NCBI GenBank assembly: GCA_003165615.1
Contig: PLWR01000396.1
Location: forward strand, 8,315-20,573
Origin: Acidobacteriota bacterium
GTDB taxonomy: Bacteria > Acidobacteriota > Terriglobia > UBA7540
Reading direction: 5' to 3'
DNA: 12,259 nt
In this document: piece after piece, positions 6,303 through 12,259 of the stretch
How the letters are laid out: each line of letters begins with the position of its first letter
Numbering within the stretch: position 1 is the stretch's first letter
The notes under the pieces: generated by a model
What the model was told of the DNA's origin: nothing
Databases searched by the model: none
The model's input: the letters and a program-made list of their open reading frames with translations, nothing else
Translations under genes and position numbers: made by a program

Positions 6303-6331
6303 TTGACAACACGATGTAAGTCTTATAGGCT
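6303..6331 (+). promoter_or_regulatory. Possible promoter of the HPt gene
   Basis: A perfect TTGACA (6303-6308) is followed after 17 bases by TAGGCT (6326-6331), only a 3 of 6 match; TATAGG at 6324-6329 is the alternative at 15 bases. The 5' leader would be about 100 bases. Support comes mainly from the -35 box and the position. Confidence 0.4.
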
Positions 6332-6435
6332 AGATATGCGATAAAGGCTATGCGCCGGTCTGCCCTTATTTGCAACCCTCCAACGAGTGGCACTGTCATC
6401 GAACGCAGCCAAGAAGGAGGAGGATTCCCCCCCCT

Positions 6436-6777
6436 ATGATATTTGATAAATCAGAATTTCTGTCCCGGTTGGAAGGCGACGAGTTATTGGGGAGCGAGAT
6501 CATCGAAATGTTTCTGCAGGAATACCCCAAACTTCTGGATGGTATTCACCAAGCGGTTGAGCAGCGGAACGCCTCCTTGTTGGAACGGGCCGCGCACAGC
6601 CTGATGGGTTCCGTTGGAGATGTCGCCGCGCCCCAGGCGCTGGAGCACGCGCGTGCCTTGGAGCAAATGGCCAGGAAAGGTGATTGGGAAGGCGCCAACG
6701 CCGCACTGGTGCGCCTGGAAGTCGCGCTCGATCAACTGGCGCGCGAAATGCGCAATTCTGAGATAAGGGTTGCCTAA
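6436..6777 (+). CDS. Orphan histidine phosphotransfer (HPt) domain protein
   Basis: 113 residues, soluble, almost entirely helical, the size of a stand-alone HPt domain. The ATG at 6436 is preceded by a strong purine run, AAGGAGGAGGA (6413-6423), and then eight C residues (6427-6434), giving a longer than usual spacing of about 12 bases. The frame is open upstream to 6370, but that part reads as arginine/proline-rich junk. The phosphorylatable histidine is His54 in AAHSLMGSVGDVAA, which aligns with the family motif AHxLKGSxxxxGA. The usual lysine three residues after the histidine is Met57 here. Such proteins relay phosphate from hybrid histidine kinases to response regulators; no kinase or receiver domain is encoded nearby. 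The next gene downstream is a c-di-GMP enzyme with its own promoter, so a functional link is possible but unproven. Confidence 0.82.
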   Translation: MIFDKSEFLSRLEGDELLGSEIIEMFLQEYPKLLDGIHQAVEQRNASLLERAAHSLMGSVGDVAAPQALEHARALEQMARKGDWEGANAALVRLEVALDQLAREMRNSEIRVA

Positions 6778-6779
6778 GG

Positions 6780-6827
6780 TGGGCAAGGGGTCCACCGCCG
6801 GAGGCGGGAAGTAATCCCCCACTGCCC
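6780..6827 (+). repeat. G/C-run stem element, copy 1, after the HPt gene
   Basis: GGGCA (6781-6785) and GGGG (6787-6790) can pair with TGCCC (6823-6827) and CCCC (6817-6820), enclosing a CCGCC-GGA-GGCGG hairpin (6795-6807). It starts 3 bases after the HPt stop and could serve as a 3' structure. It aligns with 7017-7072 in the order TGGGxAAGGGG, GGCGGG, AAGTAAT, CCCCC, GCCC. Confidence 0.5.
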
Positions 6828-6961
6828 AGGTTGACTTGGCCATTACCACACTTCAAAACTGATCACCTACCCAACCTGTACTTGGCCGGGAGGACTTTAC
6901 TCCCATCGTGGCAAGCGCCCCCCTAACCAGAACATAATGCTCATTCATTACCAAACAACGA

Positions 6962-6990
6962 TTGACGCGCGGAATGGGGTGGCGTATAGT
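6962..6990 (+). promoter_or_regulatory. Sigma70-type promoter of the c-di-GMP gene
   Basis: TTGACG (6962-6967), exactly 17 bases, TATAGT (6985-6990). Each box matches 5 of 6 consensus positions. Transcription would start near 6997 and give a leader of about 165 bases with several stems. Confidence 0.65.
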
Positions 6991-7016
6991 CCGGAGATAT
7001 AGCAGCGTCAGGCCGA

Positions 7017-7072
7017 TGGGGAAGGGGGAGCCTTTCGGCCGGGCGGGCACAAAGTAATTTCCCCCCGCGCCC
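7017..7072 (+). repeat. G/C-run stem element, copy 2, in the c-di-GMP gene leader
   Basis: The G run at 7018-7028 can pair with the C run at 7061-7066. Alternatively GGCCGA (7011-7016) pairs with TCGGCC (7035-7040) and GGGCGGG (7041-7047) pairs with CC-CGCCC (7065-7072, one bulge). The two folds exclude each other. The element is a diverged direct copy of 6780-6827. Confidence 0.45.
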
Positions 7073-7100
7073 CTCGAGTTAGCGCCAGTCGAAGGGAAAC

Positions 7101-7136
7101 ATGAAGTTAGGCAGAAGTTCTGCATGCGGGTTCTGA
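7101..7136 (+). CDS. Possible 11-codon leader peptide
   Basis: ATG at 7101, stop TGA at 7134-7136, encoding MKLGRSSACGF. GAAGGG (7091-7096) sits four bases upstream of the ATG. A 13-base palindrome GCAGAA-G-TTCTGC (7111-7123) lies inside. It ends 27 bases before the start of the large gene. A chance short frame is the simpler explanation. Confidence 0.2.
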   Translation: MKLGRSSACGF

Positions 7137-7163
7137 AGGACTTCTTCGCCTGGAGTGACTGCG

Positions 7164-10070
7164 GTGGGCAATTATCTTAGCGCTCCGGGAATTGCTGTTT
7201 TCCTTACGGCTTTGGCAATGGTGCTGGCATCGGCTGGCCTCCTTGTCCTCTATTGGCGCGGGCGAAGCAAAATGCTGCGCCGCAACACGGAAGTCTTCTG
7301 GTTTTCCAGCCTCCACTTTTTCAGCAAAGAAATTTCCGAGTGTCGTGATCCGCAACAGATGGCGGACTACGCGCTTAACGGCGCCTTGGAGATGCTTGAC
7401 GCGGAGCAGGGTTACGTGTTGCTCCATGAGGAGGGTGGCGAGGGCAAGGTACACTGCAGCATTCATGGAGTTTCTGCCCAGGGAGTGGAACGGTTAAGCC
7501 AGGATCCCCTGCGCCACTATCTGATTTCCAGTGGCGAGCGCTGGGGCGCGCTGATGGTCTTCCCTGACCTGCGCCGCTCGGACGCGGTCGCGGCCTGGCA
7601 GCGCGATTCTGTTTTCCACGAATTTTGCGATGTGGTGAGAAACGAAGGGCTGCGGACGCTGGTCGTCGTCGGGTTGCAGGTTCGGGAAAAGCCTTATGGC
7701 GCTCTGATCCTGGGGTTCCGCCGTCCCCGGAGTTTTGAGCCGCAGGAGCTGCGCGTGGCGCTGGCGATTGGCAACCAGGTGAGCGTGGCGGTGGAAAACT
7801 GGTCGCTGAACCGGGCGGCGGAGCGGCGCGACGAAGAGCTGAGAATCCTGCACCGGGTTGGCGAAGCTCTGCGCGCCACTTTTGATATGAACGCGCAAAT
7901 TGAAATCCTCCGCCATGAGTTGAAAGGACTGATGGGGGCAACGAACTTTGGTTTGGCCTTGCAGGACACGGCGGAGGGGCCGCTGGATGTGGTGGTGCCC
8001 TTTGAGAAGGCCGGGCCGCAGGGCACCTTGCAAGGCGGGCCGGCGAGTTCGTTGGCGCAACACGTAAAGCGAACCCGGCAGCCGCTGCTGGTGGCGAGCG
8101 ACGTTCCGGGAACGGCGCGGCGGTTGGGGTTGGCGGCCATGAATCCGCGCATCAAGACCTGGGGAGGGGTGCCCCTCCATTTCTCCGATGGATCGATGGG
8201 GGTGCTGGCGGTGGCCGATTTGGAGCGCGAGCACGCGGTCACCAAGTCGCAATTCGAGCTGGTGCAAGTGCTGGCCCAGGAGGCTGCCGTGGCGGTGGAA
8301 AACGCCCGCCTGCTCAAACGTGAGCAGCGCCGCTCGAGCCACCTGGAATTGCTGAACGAACTGGGACGCGAAGCCAGTTCGGATTTGGACCCCCCCCAGG
8401 AGTGGTTGCCCAGGATTTGCCGCCAAATCCGCACTGCCTTTGGTTACGACCTGGCACGGATTGAAATGATGGACCCGGCACACGAGGAATTGGTGGTGGA
8501 GGCGGAAGCAGGATACGGTTCCGAACTGATGGGCCGCCGCATTCGCAGGGGAGAAGGCCTATCGGGTACGGCGGCGGATTCGGGCGAGCCCGTGTTGGCA
8601 AACTCCGTGGGGAAAGAGCCGCGCTACGTTGCCCTTCATCCCGGCATCCGAGCGGCGCTGAGCCTTCCGCTGAAGTACCGCGAGGAATTGCTGGGCGTTC
8701 TCAGCCTCGAGAGCCGGCAGGCCTACGCCTTCTCACAGCAGGACGTGCTCACCTTGCGAACCCTGGCGGACCAACTTTCCATTGCCCTGCACAACGCCCG
8801 CGCCTATCAGGTGGCACTCGAGCAGGCCATCACCGACGGTCTGACGGGATTGAAGACCCATCGTTTCTTCATGGAAGCACTTGATCGTGAGTGGCGCCGC
8901 TCCACACGTTCCGGCCACATGTTCTCCCTGATTATGCTGGACTTGGATGGGTTCAAGCAGGTTAATGACCGGCACGGTCATTTGGAAGGTGACAAGGTTC
9001 TGGCCGCGGTGGCCAATCTGCTCAATGACCGCGTGCGGCAATCGAATGTGGTGGCGCGCTATGGGGGCGACGAGTTTGCCATCATGTTGCCGGAAACGCG
9101 CACCGAGCAGGCGGAAACACTGGCGGAGCGTCTGCGCGCGAGCCTTGAAGCGGATGGCTATCTGGCCGCCCACGGCGTGACCGCCAGTTTCGGAATTGCG
9201 ACTTTCCCCGTGCATGGCCCGACCCAGGAGGAAATCCTGCGCGTGGCGGATTACGGCATGTACCTTGCCAAGAATGAGAAGGGTAATCGCGTGCGGGTGG
9301 CGTCCCTGATTATCGCCTCAGCGCAGGGCGACTGGGAGCGCCAATTTGTCGAGGCCTGCCTGGGCGTCACCATGAAGCGCAAGTTCTCGACCGGGCCGGA
9401 GGCATTCGATCATTACCTGAAGCACTTCCAAGACCTCATGCTGAAGAGTAACGGTGAGGCTCTGTCCTTTCTGGATGCCGTGGCCGCTCTGGCTTTTGCC
9501 ATCGATGCCAGGGACAATTACACGCAGGTTCATTCGCAGACCGTGTCCCGGCTCGCCGCGCAGATCGCACGGCAGATGGGCCTGCCGGATGCGGAGATTG
9601 AGGAAATTCGTCTGGGCGGCATTCTTCACGATATTGGTAAGATTGGCGTGCCGGATGCGATCTTTTACAAGCCCTCACGTTTAACCCCGGAAGAGTTCGA
9701 CATGATGAAGAGCCACACCTTGCTGGGCGTGAAAATTCTCGAGCCCCTCAAGGTGAAGCCCATCGAAGGGATTCGCGGCATGGTGCGGCATCATCATGAG
9801 ATGCTTGACGGCACAGGCTATCCCGACCGCCTGAAGGCCGACAAGATCCCGCTGGGGGCGCGAATTATCACCGTGGCGGACTGCTTCGAAGCCATGGTAT
9901 CCGAACGGCCTTACAAGCGCGCGCGCAGCATGGATGAGGCGCTGGAGGAATTGTACCGCTGCCGCGGAACGCAATTCGATCCCGAGATCGTAGAAGCCTT
10001 CGTCCGCTCCCGGGAAAATACCAGTGATTCCGCCCCTCGTGGCGACGTGGAAGACCCCCTGATCAATTAA
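7164..10070 (+). CDS. Membrane-anchored GAF-GGDEF-HD-GYP c-di-GMP synthase/phosphodiesterase
   Basis: 968 residues from the GTG at 7164; GGAG at 7152-7155 is eight bases away, whereas the GTG at 7155, three codons earlier, lacks a well-spaced site. Order: membrane segment (about 9-30); three GAF-like sensor regions (about 43-212, 232-382, 402-547), the latter two ending in the usual VAVENARL/IALHNARA helix; a GGDEF domain (about 552-712); and an HD-GYP domain (about 770-950). The synthase active site GGDEF is intact at residues 634-638, preceded by DLDGFKQVND. The inhibitory site, normally RxxD five residues upstream, is RQSN (625-628), so its acidic residue is missing. HD-GYP motifs are intact: HD at 822-823 in LHDIGKIG and HHHEMLDGTGYP at 876-887. 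The protein probably makes c-di-GMP from GTP and also hydrolyses it to GMP or pGpG, with the balance set by ligands or redox state sensed by GAF domains. It has its own promoter and a long leader. It is convergent with thiO. Confidence 0.92.
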   Translation: MGNYLSAPGIAVFLTALAMVLASAGLLVLYWRGRSKMLRRNTEVFWFSSLHFFSKEISECRDPQQMADYALNGALEMLDAEQGYVLLHEEGGEGKVHCSIHGVSAQGVERLSQDPLRHYLISSGERWGALMVFPDLRRSDAVAAWQRDSVFHEFCDVVRNEGLRTLVVVGLQVREKPYGALILGFRRPRSFEPQELRVALAIGNQVSVAVENWSLNRAAERRDEELRILHRVGEALRATFDMNAQIEILRHELKGLMGATNFGLALQDTAEGPLDVVVPFEKAGPQGTLQGGPASSLAQHVKRTRQPLLVASDVPGTARRLGLAAMNPRIKTWGGVPLHFSDGSMGVLAVADLEREHAVTKSQFELVQVLAQEAAVAVENARLLKREQRRSSHLELLNELGREASSDLDPPQEWLPRICRQIRTAFGYDLARIEMMDPAHEELVVEAEAGYGSELMGRRIRRGEGLSGTAADSGEPVLANSVGKEPRYVALHPGIRAALSLPLKYREELLGVLSLESRQAYAFSQQDVLTLRTLADQLSIALHNARAYQVALEQAITDGLTGLKTHRFFMEALDREWRRSTRSGHMFSLIMLDLDGFKQVNDRHGHLEGDKVLAAVANLLNDRVRQSNVVARYGGDEFAIMLPETRTEQAETLAERLRASLEADGYLAAHGVTASFGIATFPVHGPTQEEILRVADYGMYLAKNEKGNRVRVASLIIASAQGDWERQFVEACLGVTMKRKFSTGPEAFDHYLKHFQDLMLKSNGEALSFLDAVAALAFAIDARDNYTQVHSQTVSRLAAQIARQMGLPDAEIEEIRLGGILHDIGKIGVPDAIFYKPSRLTPEEFDMMKSHTLLGVKILEPLKVKPIEGIRGMVRHHHEMLDGTGYPDRLKADKIPLGARIITVADCFEAMVSERPYKRARSMDEALEELYRCRGTQFDPEIVEAFVRSRENTSDSAPRGDVEDPLIN

Positions 10071-10189
10071 TCGGGTGAACGGGATCGGGAGATCAGATGA
10101 TCGGGAGATCGGGTGAGCATGAGGCAAATTCAATCTTCATGGTTCTATGTTCTCCCGATCACCCGATCACCGGATCACCCGATTCGATC
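10069..10189. terminator. 8-bp iterated repeats forming a hairpin between convergent genes
   Basis: The left array (10069-10117) is built of units such as ATCGGGAG and ATCGGGTG; the right array (10151-10189) has the complementary units CCCGATCA. The arms pair: TGATCGGGAGA (10098-10108) with TCTCCCGATCA (10151-10161), and AATCGGGTGA (10069-10078) with TCACCCGATT (10175-10184). The hairpin would end transcripts from both sides or block read-through, although no T-tract is present. The right array overlaps the end of thiO. Confidence 0.55.
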
Positions 10190-11325
10190 AAAGGCCTTCC
10201 TAACAATGGGAAACGAGTGGGGCGGTAAGCTTCTATCGGCCGGGAAGTTGAACCCTTCAGGATGAGGTCCGCAATAATTTCCGCCGTTACCGGCGCCAGC
10301 AGGATGCCGTTGCGGAAGTGGCCGGTGGCGAAGACCAGGTTTTCAATCTCTCCATAACCCAGAATGGGCAAGTGGTCCGCCGTGTCGGGGCGCAGGCCGG
10401 CCCATGCGCGCAGGAAGCGGAACCCGCTCGCGAGCGGGGCCAGGCGCACCGCGCCTTCGAGTATGGAGAGCAGTCCTTTTGCCGTCACCGTCTTTTCGAA
10501 GCCGGTGTATTCCGAGGTCGTGCCCGCCAGCAGGCGCCGCTCCGGGCGGGGCACCAGGTAATGAATCCCCGAGCGCACCACGAACGGCAACTCGCGCTGG
10601 ACCTCGAACTCCATCATCTGCCCGCAGCAGGGAGTAACCGGCACGTGGAGCCCCAGCCCCTCGGCCACCTCGCCTGACCAGCATCCCGCCGCCAGGACGT
10701 AGATCTTGGCGGTAAATCTCGCTTCGTTTCCCGCTACGATGCTCTCGATGTGGGCGTCTTTGGTGTGGAACTTGTGCACCGCCAGCCCTGCTTCAAAGCG
10801 CACGCCGGCGCGCTGGCAGGCAATCAGCAACGCGCGCATCAGCCGCTCATTGTCAATCCAATGATCATCGGGGATAAAAAGGCCGCTGCGAACCTGTGGG
10901 GAAAGCCCCGCCATGCGGTTGTGAAGCTCTGTTGCCACCAGGGGTTGGATGGTGAAGCCCTGCGCGGTCTGCGTGCGGTGGACTTCCGTAAGCTCTTCCT
11001 CGTACGCTTCGTCAAACGCCACCAGCAGGGCGCCGTCGCTGCGATAGCCGGCATGATGGCCGCTGGACTCTTCCACCTCGGCCGCGAAGCCACGGTAAAG
11101 ATTGCGGCTGGTAACGCACAGCTCCGAGAACGTCCGGGGCGCCACCATCTCGCCCAGGGGAGCGAGCATGCCCGCCGCCGCGGAGCTGGCTTCCGCTCCG
11201 GGTTCGGCGCGGTCGAGAACAGTGACCTCCATCCCGGCCTGCGCCAAACGCCAGGCGATCGAGCAACCGATGATCCCGCCACCGATGATCAATACATCAG
11301 CAGCGCGTGAAGAATGCTCAGTCAT
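10159..11325 (-). CDS. thiO: Glycine oxidase ThiO (FAD-dependent amino acid oxidase)
   Basis: 388 residues, close to Bacillus ThiO (369). ThiO oxidises glycine to iminoglycine (dehydroglycine), which feeds thiazole formation in thiamine synthesis. The N-terminus has the Rossmann FAD site VLIIGGGIIGCSIAWRLA (GGGIIG at residues 15-20), with Asp38 at the end of the second strand to bind the ribose. The segment EASSAAAGMLAPLGE (about 46-60) is typical of the family. Near the C-terminus, RAWAGLRPDT and GHFRNGILLAPVTA carry the substrate-carboxylate arginines of this class. The ATG at 11325 has only a weak GGGGA upstream. No thiamine genes are adjacent, so the gene stands alone. Its last ten residues (LIESGDPVIG) are encoded by 8-bp repeat units, which also supply the TGA stop; the functional enzyme probably ends before them. 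A related deaminating oxidase for other amines is the alternative. Confidence 0.88.
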   Translation of the reverse strand: MTEHSSRAADVLIIGGGIIGCSIAWRLAQAGMEVTVLDRAEPGAEASSAAAGMLAPLGEMVAPRTFSELCVTSRNLYRGFAAEVEESSGHHAGYRSDGALLVAFDEAYEEELTEVHRTQTAQGFTIQPLVATELHNRMAGLSPQVRSGLFIPDDHWIDNERLMRALLIACQRAGVRFEAGLAVHKFHTKDAHIESIVAGNEARFTAKIYVLAAGCWSGEVAEGLGLHVPVTPCCGQMMEFEVQRELPFVVRSGIHYLVPRPERRLLAGTTSEYTGFEKTVTAKGLLSILEGAVRLAPLASGFRFLRAWAGLRPDTADHLPILGYGEIENLVFATGHFRNGILLAPVTAEIIADLILKGSTSRPIEAYRPTRFPLLGRPLIESGDPVIG

Positions 11326-11433
11326 GAATTGACGGGTCCCCGGTTTCCAGTTTTCGCCAAGCGAGCCGGGTGGTCAAGAGGATTCTATGCGTCTTCGAAT
11401 TTGGTTCAGCTTCCGGGGCATGGGAACACAGGT

Positions 11434-11490
11434 GGCGGGGTAAACCCGCCGCGACATCACATGATGAGGAACATTTAATGCAAGTTCCTC
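11434..11490 (+). promoter_or_regulatory. Three hairpins upstream of the small membrane protein
   Basis: GGCGGG-GTAAA-CCCGCC (11434-11450), CATCA-CA-TGATG (11455-11466) and GAGGAAC (11466-11472) with GTTCCTC (11484-11490) around an 11-base loop. They lie in the 243-base divergent gap between thiO and the gene at 11569. No clear promoter was found, so I cannot say whether they are transcribed. Confidence 0.4.
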
Positions 11491-11568
11491 CCACTTCTGC
11501 CGATAACAAAGATTGAACAACGTGTGTCGAGGTTGCCGCGGGGACTTTCTGGACAAGGAGTACTTTGC

Positions 11569-11889
11569 ATGCAGGATAATTCGCTCAATGCTACAACGAA
11601 CGTAACCCCGGATGCAGCCCATCGGCTGGCTTGGGAGGCAGCAACCAACCCTTGGGCCGGGGAGGCCGCGCCTGCCGACACCCTTCCCGCTCGTTTCTTC
11701 CCCGACATGGAAGCTCTCGACCGGGGAATGCAGGGGGCTTATCTTGGGCGGATAAAAGATTGGGCAGTTGAGCCAGAGGCTCCGCCATGGACCGGATGGA
11801 CGCTGGTCACAATATGGACCGGGGCCTTTGTGGGAAGCTGGGTCCTCGCCATCGGCTGCGTGGTATTAGCCCGCGCCCTTCTGACATAA
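11569..11889 (+). CDS. Small single-pass membrane protein of unknown function
   Basis: 106 residues. The ATG at 11569 is chosen for its AAGGAG (11555-11560) eight bases upstream; a GTG-initiated extension from 11524 would span this site. The first 70 residues are polar, with no signal peptide and no recognised motif; they include WEAATNPWAGEAAP and an acidic stretch around 66-70. One strongly hydrophobic segment at about 77-103, rich in Trp and Gly, closes the protein, so it is probably tail-anchored with the N-terminal part in the cytoplasm. The strong ribosome site and a clear ending make it a real gene in my view. I do not recognise the family. It is divergent from thiO, and three hairpins precede it. 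Repeats begin immediately after its stop. Confidence 0.6.
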   Translation: MQDNSLNATTNVTPDAAHRLAWEAATNPWAGEAAPADTLPARFFPDMEALDRGMQGAYLGRIKDWAVEPEAPPWTGWTLVTIWTGAFVGSWVLAIGCVVLARALLT

Positions 11890-11892
11890 ATC

Positions 11893-11916
11893 ATCGGGTG
11901 ATCGGGAGATCGGGCC
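11893..11916 (+). repeat. 8-bp iterated repeat, third locus
   Basis: Units ATCGGGTG, ATCGGGAG and ATCGGGCC follow each other 3 bases after the stop of the membrane protein gene. The same units make up the arrays at 10069-10117 and 10151-10189. Confidence 0.75.
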
Positions 11917-11979
11917 TACGCCCGCCGAAGTCGCCGACGCACCATAGCCGCTATGACGACGGTGCGGGCTTCGGCCCGC
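11911..11979 (+). repeat. Hairpin cluster with a C(UUCG)G-type loop
   Basis: CGGGC-CTAC-GCCCG (11911-11924), CATAG-CCG-CTATG (11943-11955) flanked by GCACC/GGTGC (11939-11943, 11961-11965), and GCGGGC-TTCG-GCCCGC (11964-11979). CCGAAG (11925-11930) can also pair with CTTCGG (11969-11974). The last hairpin resembles GCGGGC-TTC-GCCCGC at 1466-1480. Confidence 0.55.
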
Positions 11980-12017
11980 AGGCGGGTGAATGACCGCTCG
12001 CTCGACACTGCCCTCTC

Positions 12018-12186
12018 AAATCTGAAATCTGCAATTTGCCATTCCTAAGCGTGCGCCCCTGCTCGTCACTCATCACTCGCCACTGCTCTTTTGACCCCGG
12101 ACTTCGGACCTCGGACTCCGGACTGGGTTTCCAGCCACTAACCACTAAGCACTAGCCACTGTTTTTCCGACCTCGGACTTCGGACT
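12018..12186. repeat. Five families of 7-bp iterated repeats
   Basis: AAATCTG-type, three to four units (12018-12045); GTCACTC-type, three units (12065-12085); CCGGACT/TCGGACC-type, four units (12097-12124) and three more (12166-12186); CCACTAA-type, three and a half units (12135-12160); all have a period of exactly seven. Unit sequence differs among families but length does not. Confidence 0.75.
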
Positions 12187-12259
12187 CTGCTTCCCGCCCC
12201 GGCGCTACCGTGCAGGAGAAAAGCCCACGGTCACTAGCATGAACCCCAATCGTGAGACA

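Larger units (their letters stand above)
6778..7163. other. Structured gap and leader before the c-di-GMP gene
   Basis: No protein gene longer than a few codons is supported here. It contains two related stem-rich elements (6780-6827 and 7017-7072), a hairpin GGGAG-GACTTTA-CTCCC at 6888-6904, a promoter at 6962-6990, and an 11-codon open frame at 7101-7136 with GAAGGG in front. The leader from the promoter to the GTG start is about 165 bases. I tested the leader by eye for the conserved blocks of the known c-di-GMP riboswitches and did not find them. Confidence 0.55.
11890..12259. other. 370-base repeat-dense region without a convincing gene
   Basis: It holds an 8-bp array (11893-11916), a hairpin cluster (11911-11979) and five families of 7-bp iterations (12018-12186). 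The open frame on the minus strand across 11951-12145 is made by these repeats and is not a gene. An ATG at 12239 is open to the right edge for only seven codons and has no well-spaced ribosome site. Confidence 0.6.

Noticed and set aside
6997..7154. c-di-GMP riboswitch (GEMM-I or GEMM-II) in the leader of the c-di-GMP gene
   Set aside because: Attractive by context, but the conserved sequence blocks of these riboswitches were not found by eye; only generic stems are seen.
7494..8483. 329-codon open frame on the minus strand
   Set aside because: It lies wholly inside the GAF region of the c-di-GMP gene; that frame has clear domains and motifs, while the minus-strand product is arginine/glutamine/histidine-rich with no recognisable motif. 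GC-rich antisense shadow.
10750..11310. 186-codon open frame on the plus strand
   Set aside because: Antisense to thiO, whose FAD motifs are certain; no independent support.
11951..12145. 64-codon open frame on the minus strand
   Set aside because: Composed of 7-bp repeat units; no ribosome site or homology signal.
10069..12186. CRISPR array
   Set aside because: The repeats are 7-8 bases long with no spacers and no cas genes; they are simple iterated repeats.
12239..12259. Start of another gene at the right edge
   Set aside because: ATG with seven open codons; AGGAG upstream is about 20 bases away, too far to support the start. Too short to judge.

Overview
The window comes from a moderately GC-rich bacterial chromosome. 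The gene content and intergenic repeats (multiheme c-type cytochromes, a DsbA-like protein with a duplicated N-terminal module, a GAF-GGDEF-HD-GYP hybrid, lineage-type conserved hypotheticals, many short iterated repeats) look most like an Acidobacteriota genome. This assignment is by resemblance and is not proven. No phage, transposase, CRISPR array, tRNA or rRNA is visible.

Layout, left to right. (1) 1-955: the 3' end of a multiheme cytochrome c cut by the window edge, then a gap with two strong hairpins, then a 70-residue exported single-heme cytochrome. (2) 956-1618: a gene-free stretch packed with palindromes, including two inverted copies of a twin-hairpin element whose loops have changed together. 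(3) 1619-5654: two envelope-folding genes, a DsbA-like thioredoxin-fold protein and a membrane-anchored SurA/PpiD-type prolyl isomerase. A MazE/MazF-type toxin-antitoxin pair lies between them on the minus strand. The antitoxin promoter (TTGACA-N17-TATCTT) carries an inverted repeat inside its spacer and a second one between promoter and start codon. (4) 5714-6777: an exported or membrane hypothetical protein whose 3' end lies in a set of competing inverted repeats, then an orphan histidine phosphotransfer (HPt) protein. (5) 6778-10070: a structured 377-base gap with a good sigma70-type promoter and a long leader, followed by a large membrane-anchored protein with three GAF-like regions, an intact GGDEF domain and an intact HD-GYP domain, so probably both making and breaking c-di-GMP. 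(6) 10159-11325, minus strand: a ThiO-type glycine oxidase convergent with the c-di-GMP gene; the two genes end in an 8-bp iterated repeat that supplies the last codons of thiO. (7) 11569-11889: a small single-pass membrane protein of unknown role. (8) 11890-12259: no convincing gene; 8-bp repeats, a cluster of hairpins with one C(UUCG)G-type loop, and five families of 7-bp iterated repeats.

Functional themes are respiratory electron transfer at the left edge, protein folding in the periplasm, a toxin-antitoxin module, and signalling (HPt phosphorelay and c-di-GMP). The genes appear mostly to be separate transcription units. The most unusual material is non-coding: competing inverted repeats at 6190-6289, the two related structured elements around the c-di-GMP gene promoter, the covarying twin hairpins, and the dense 7- and 8-bp repeat families.
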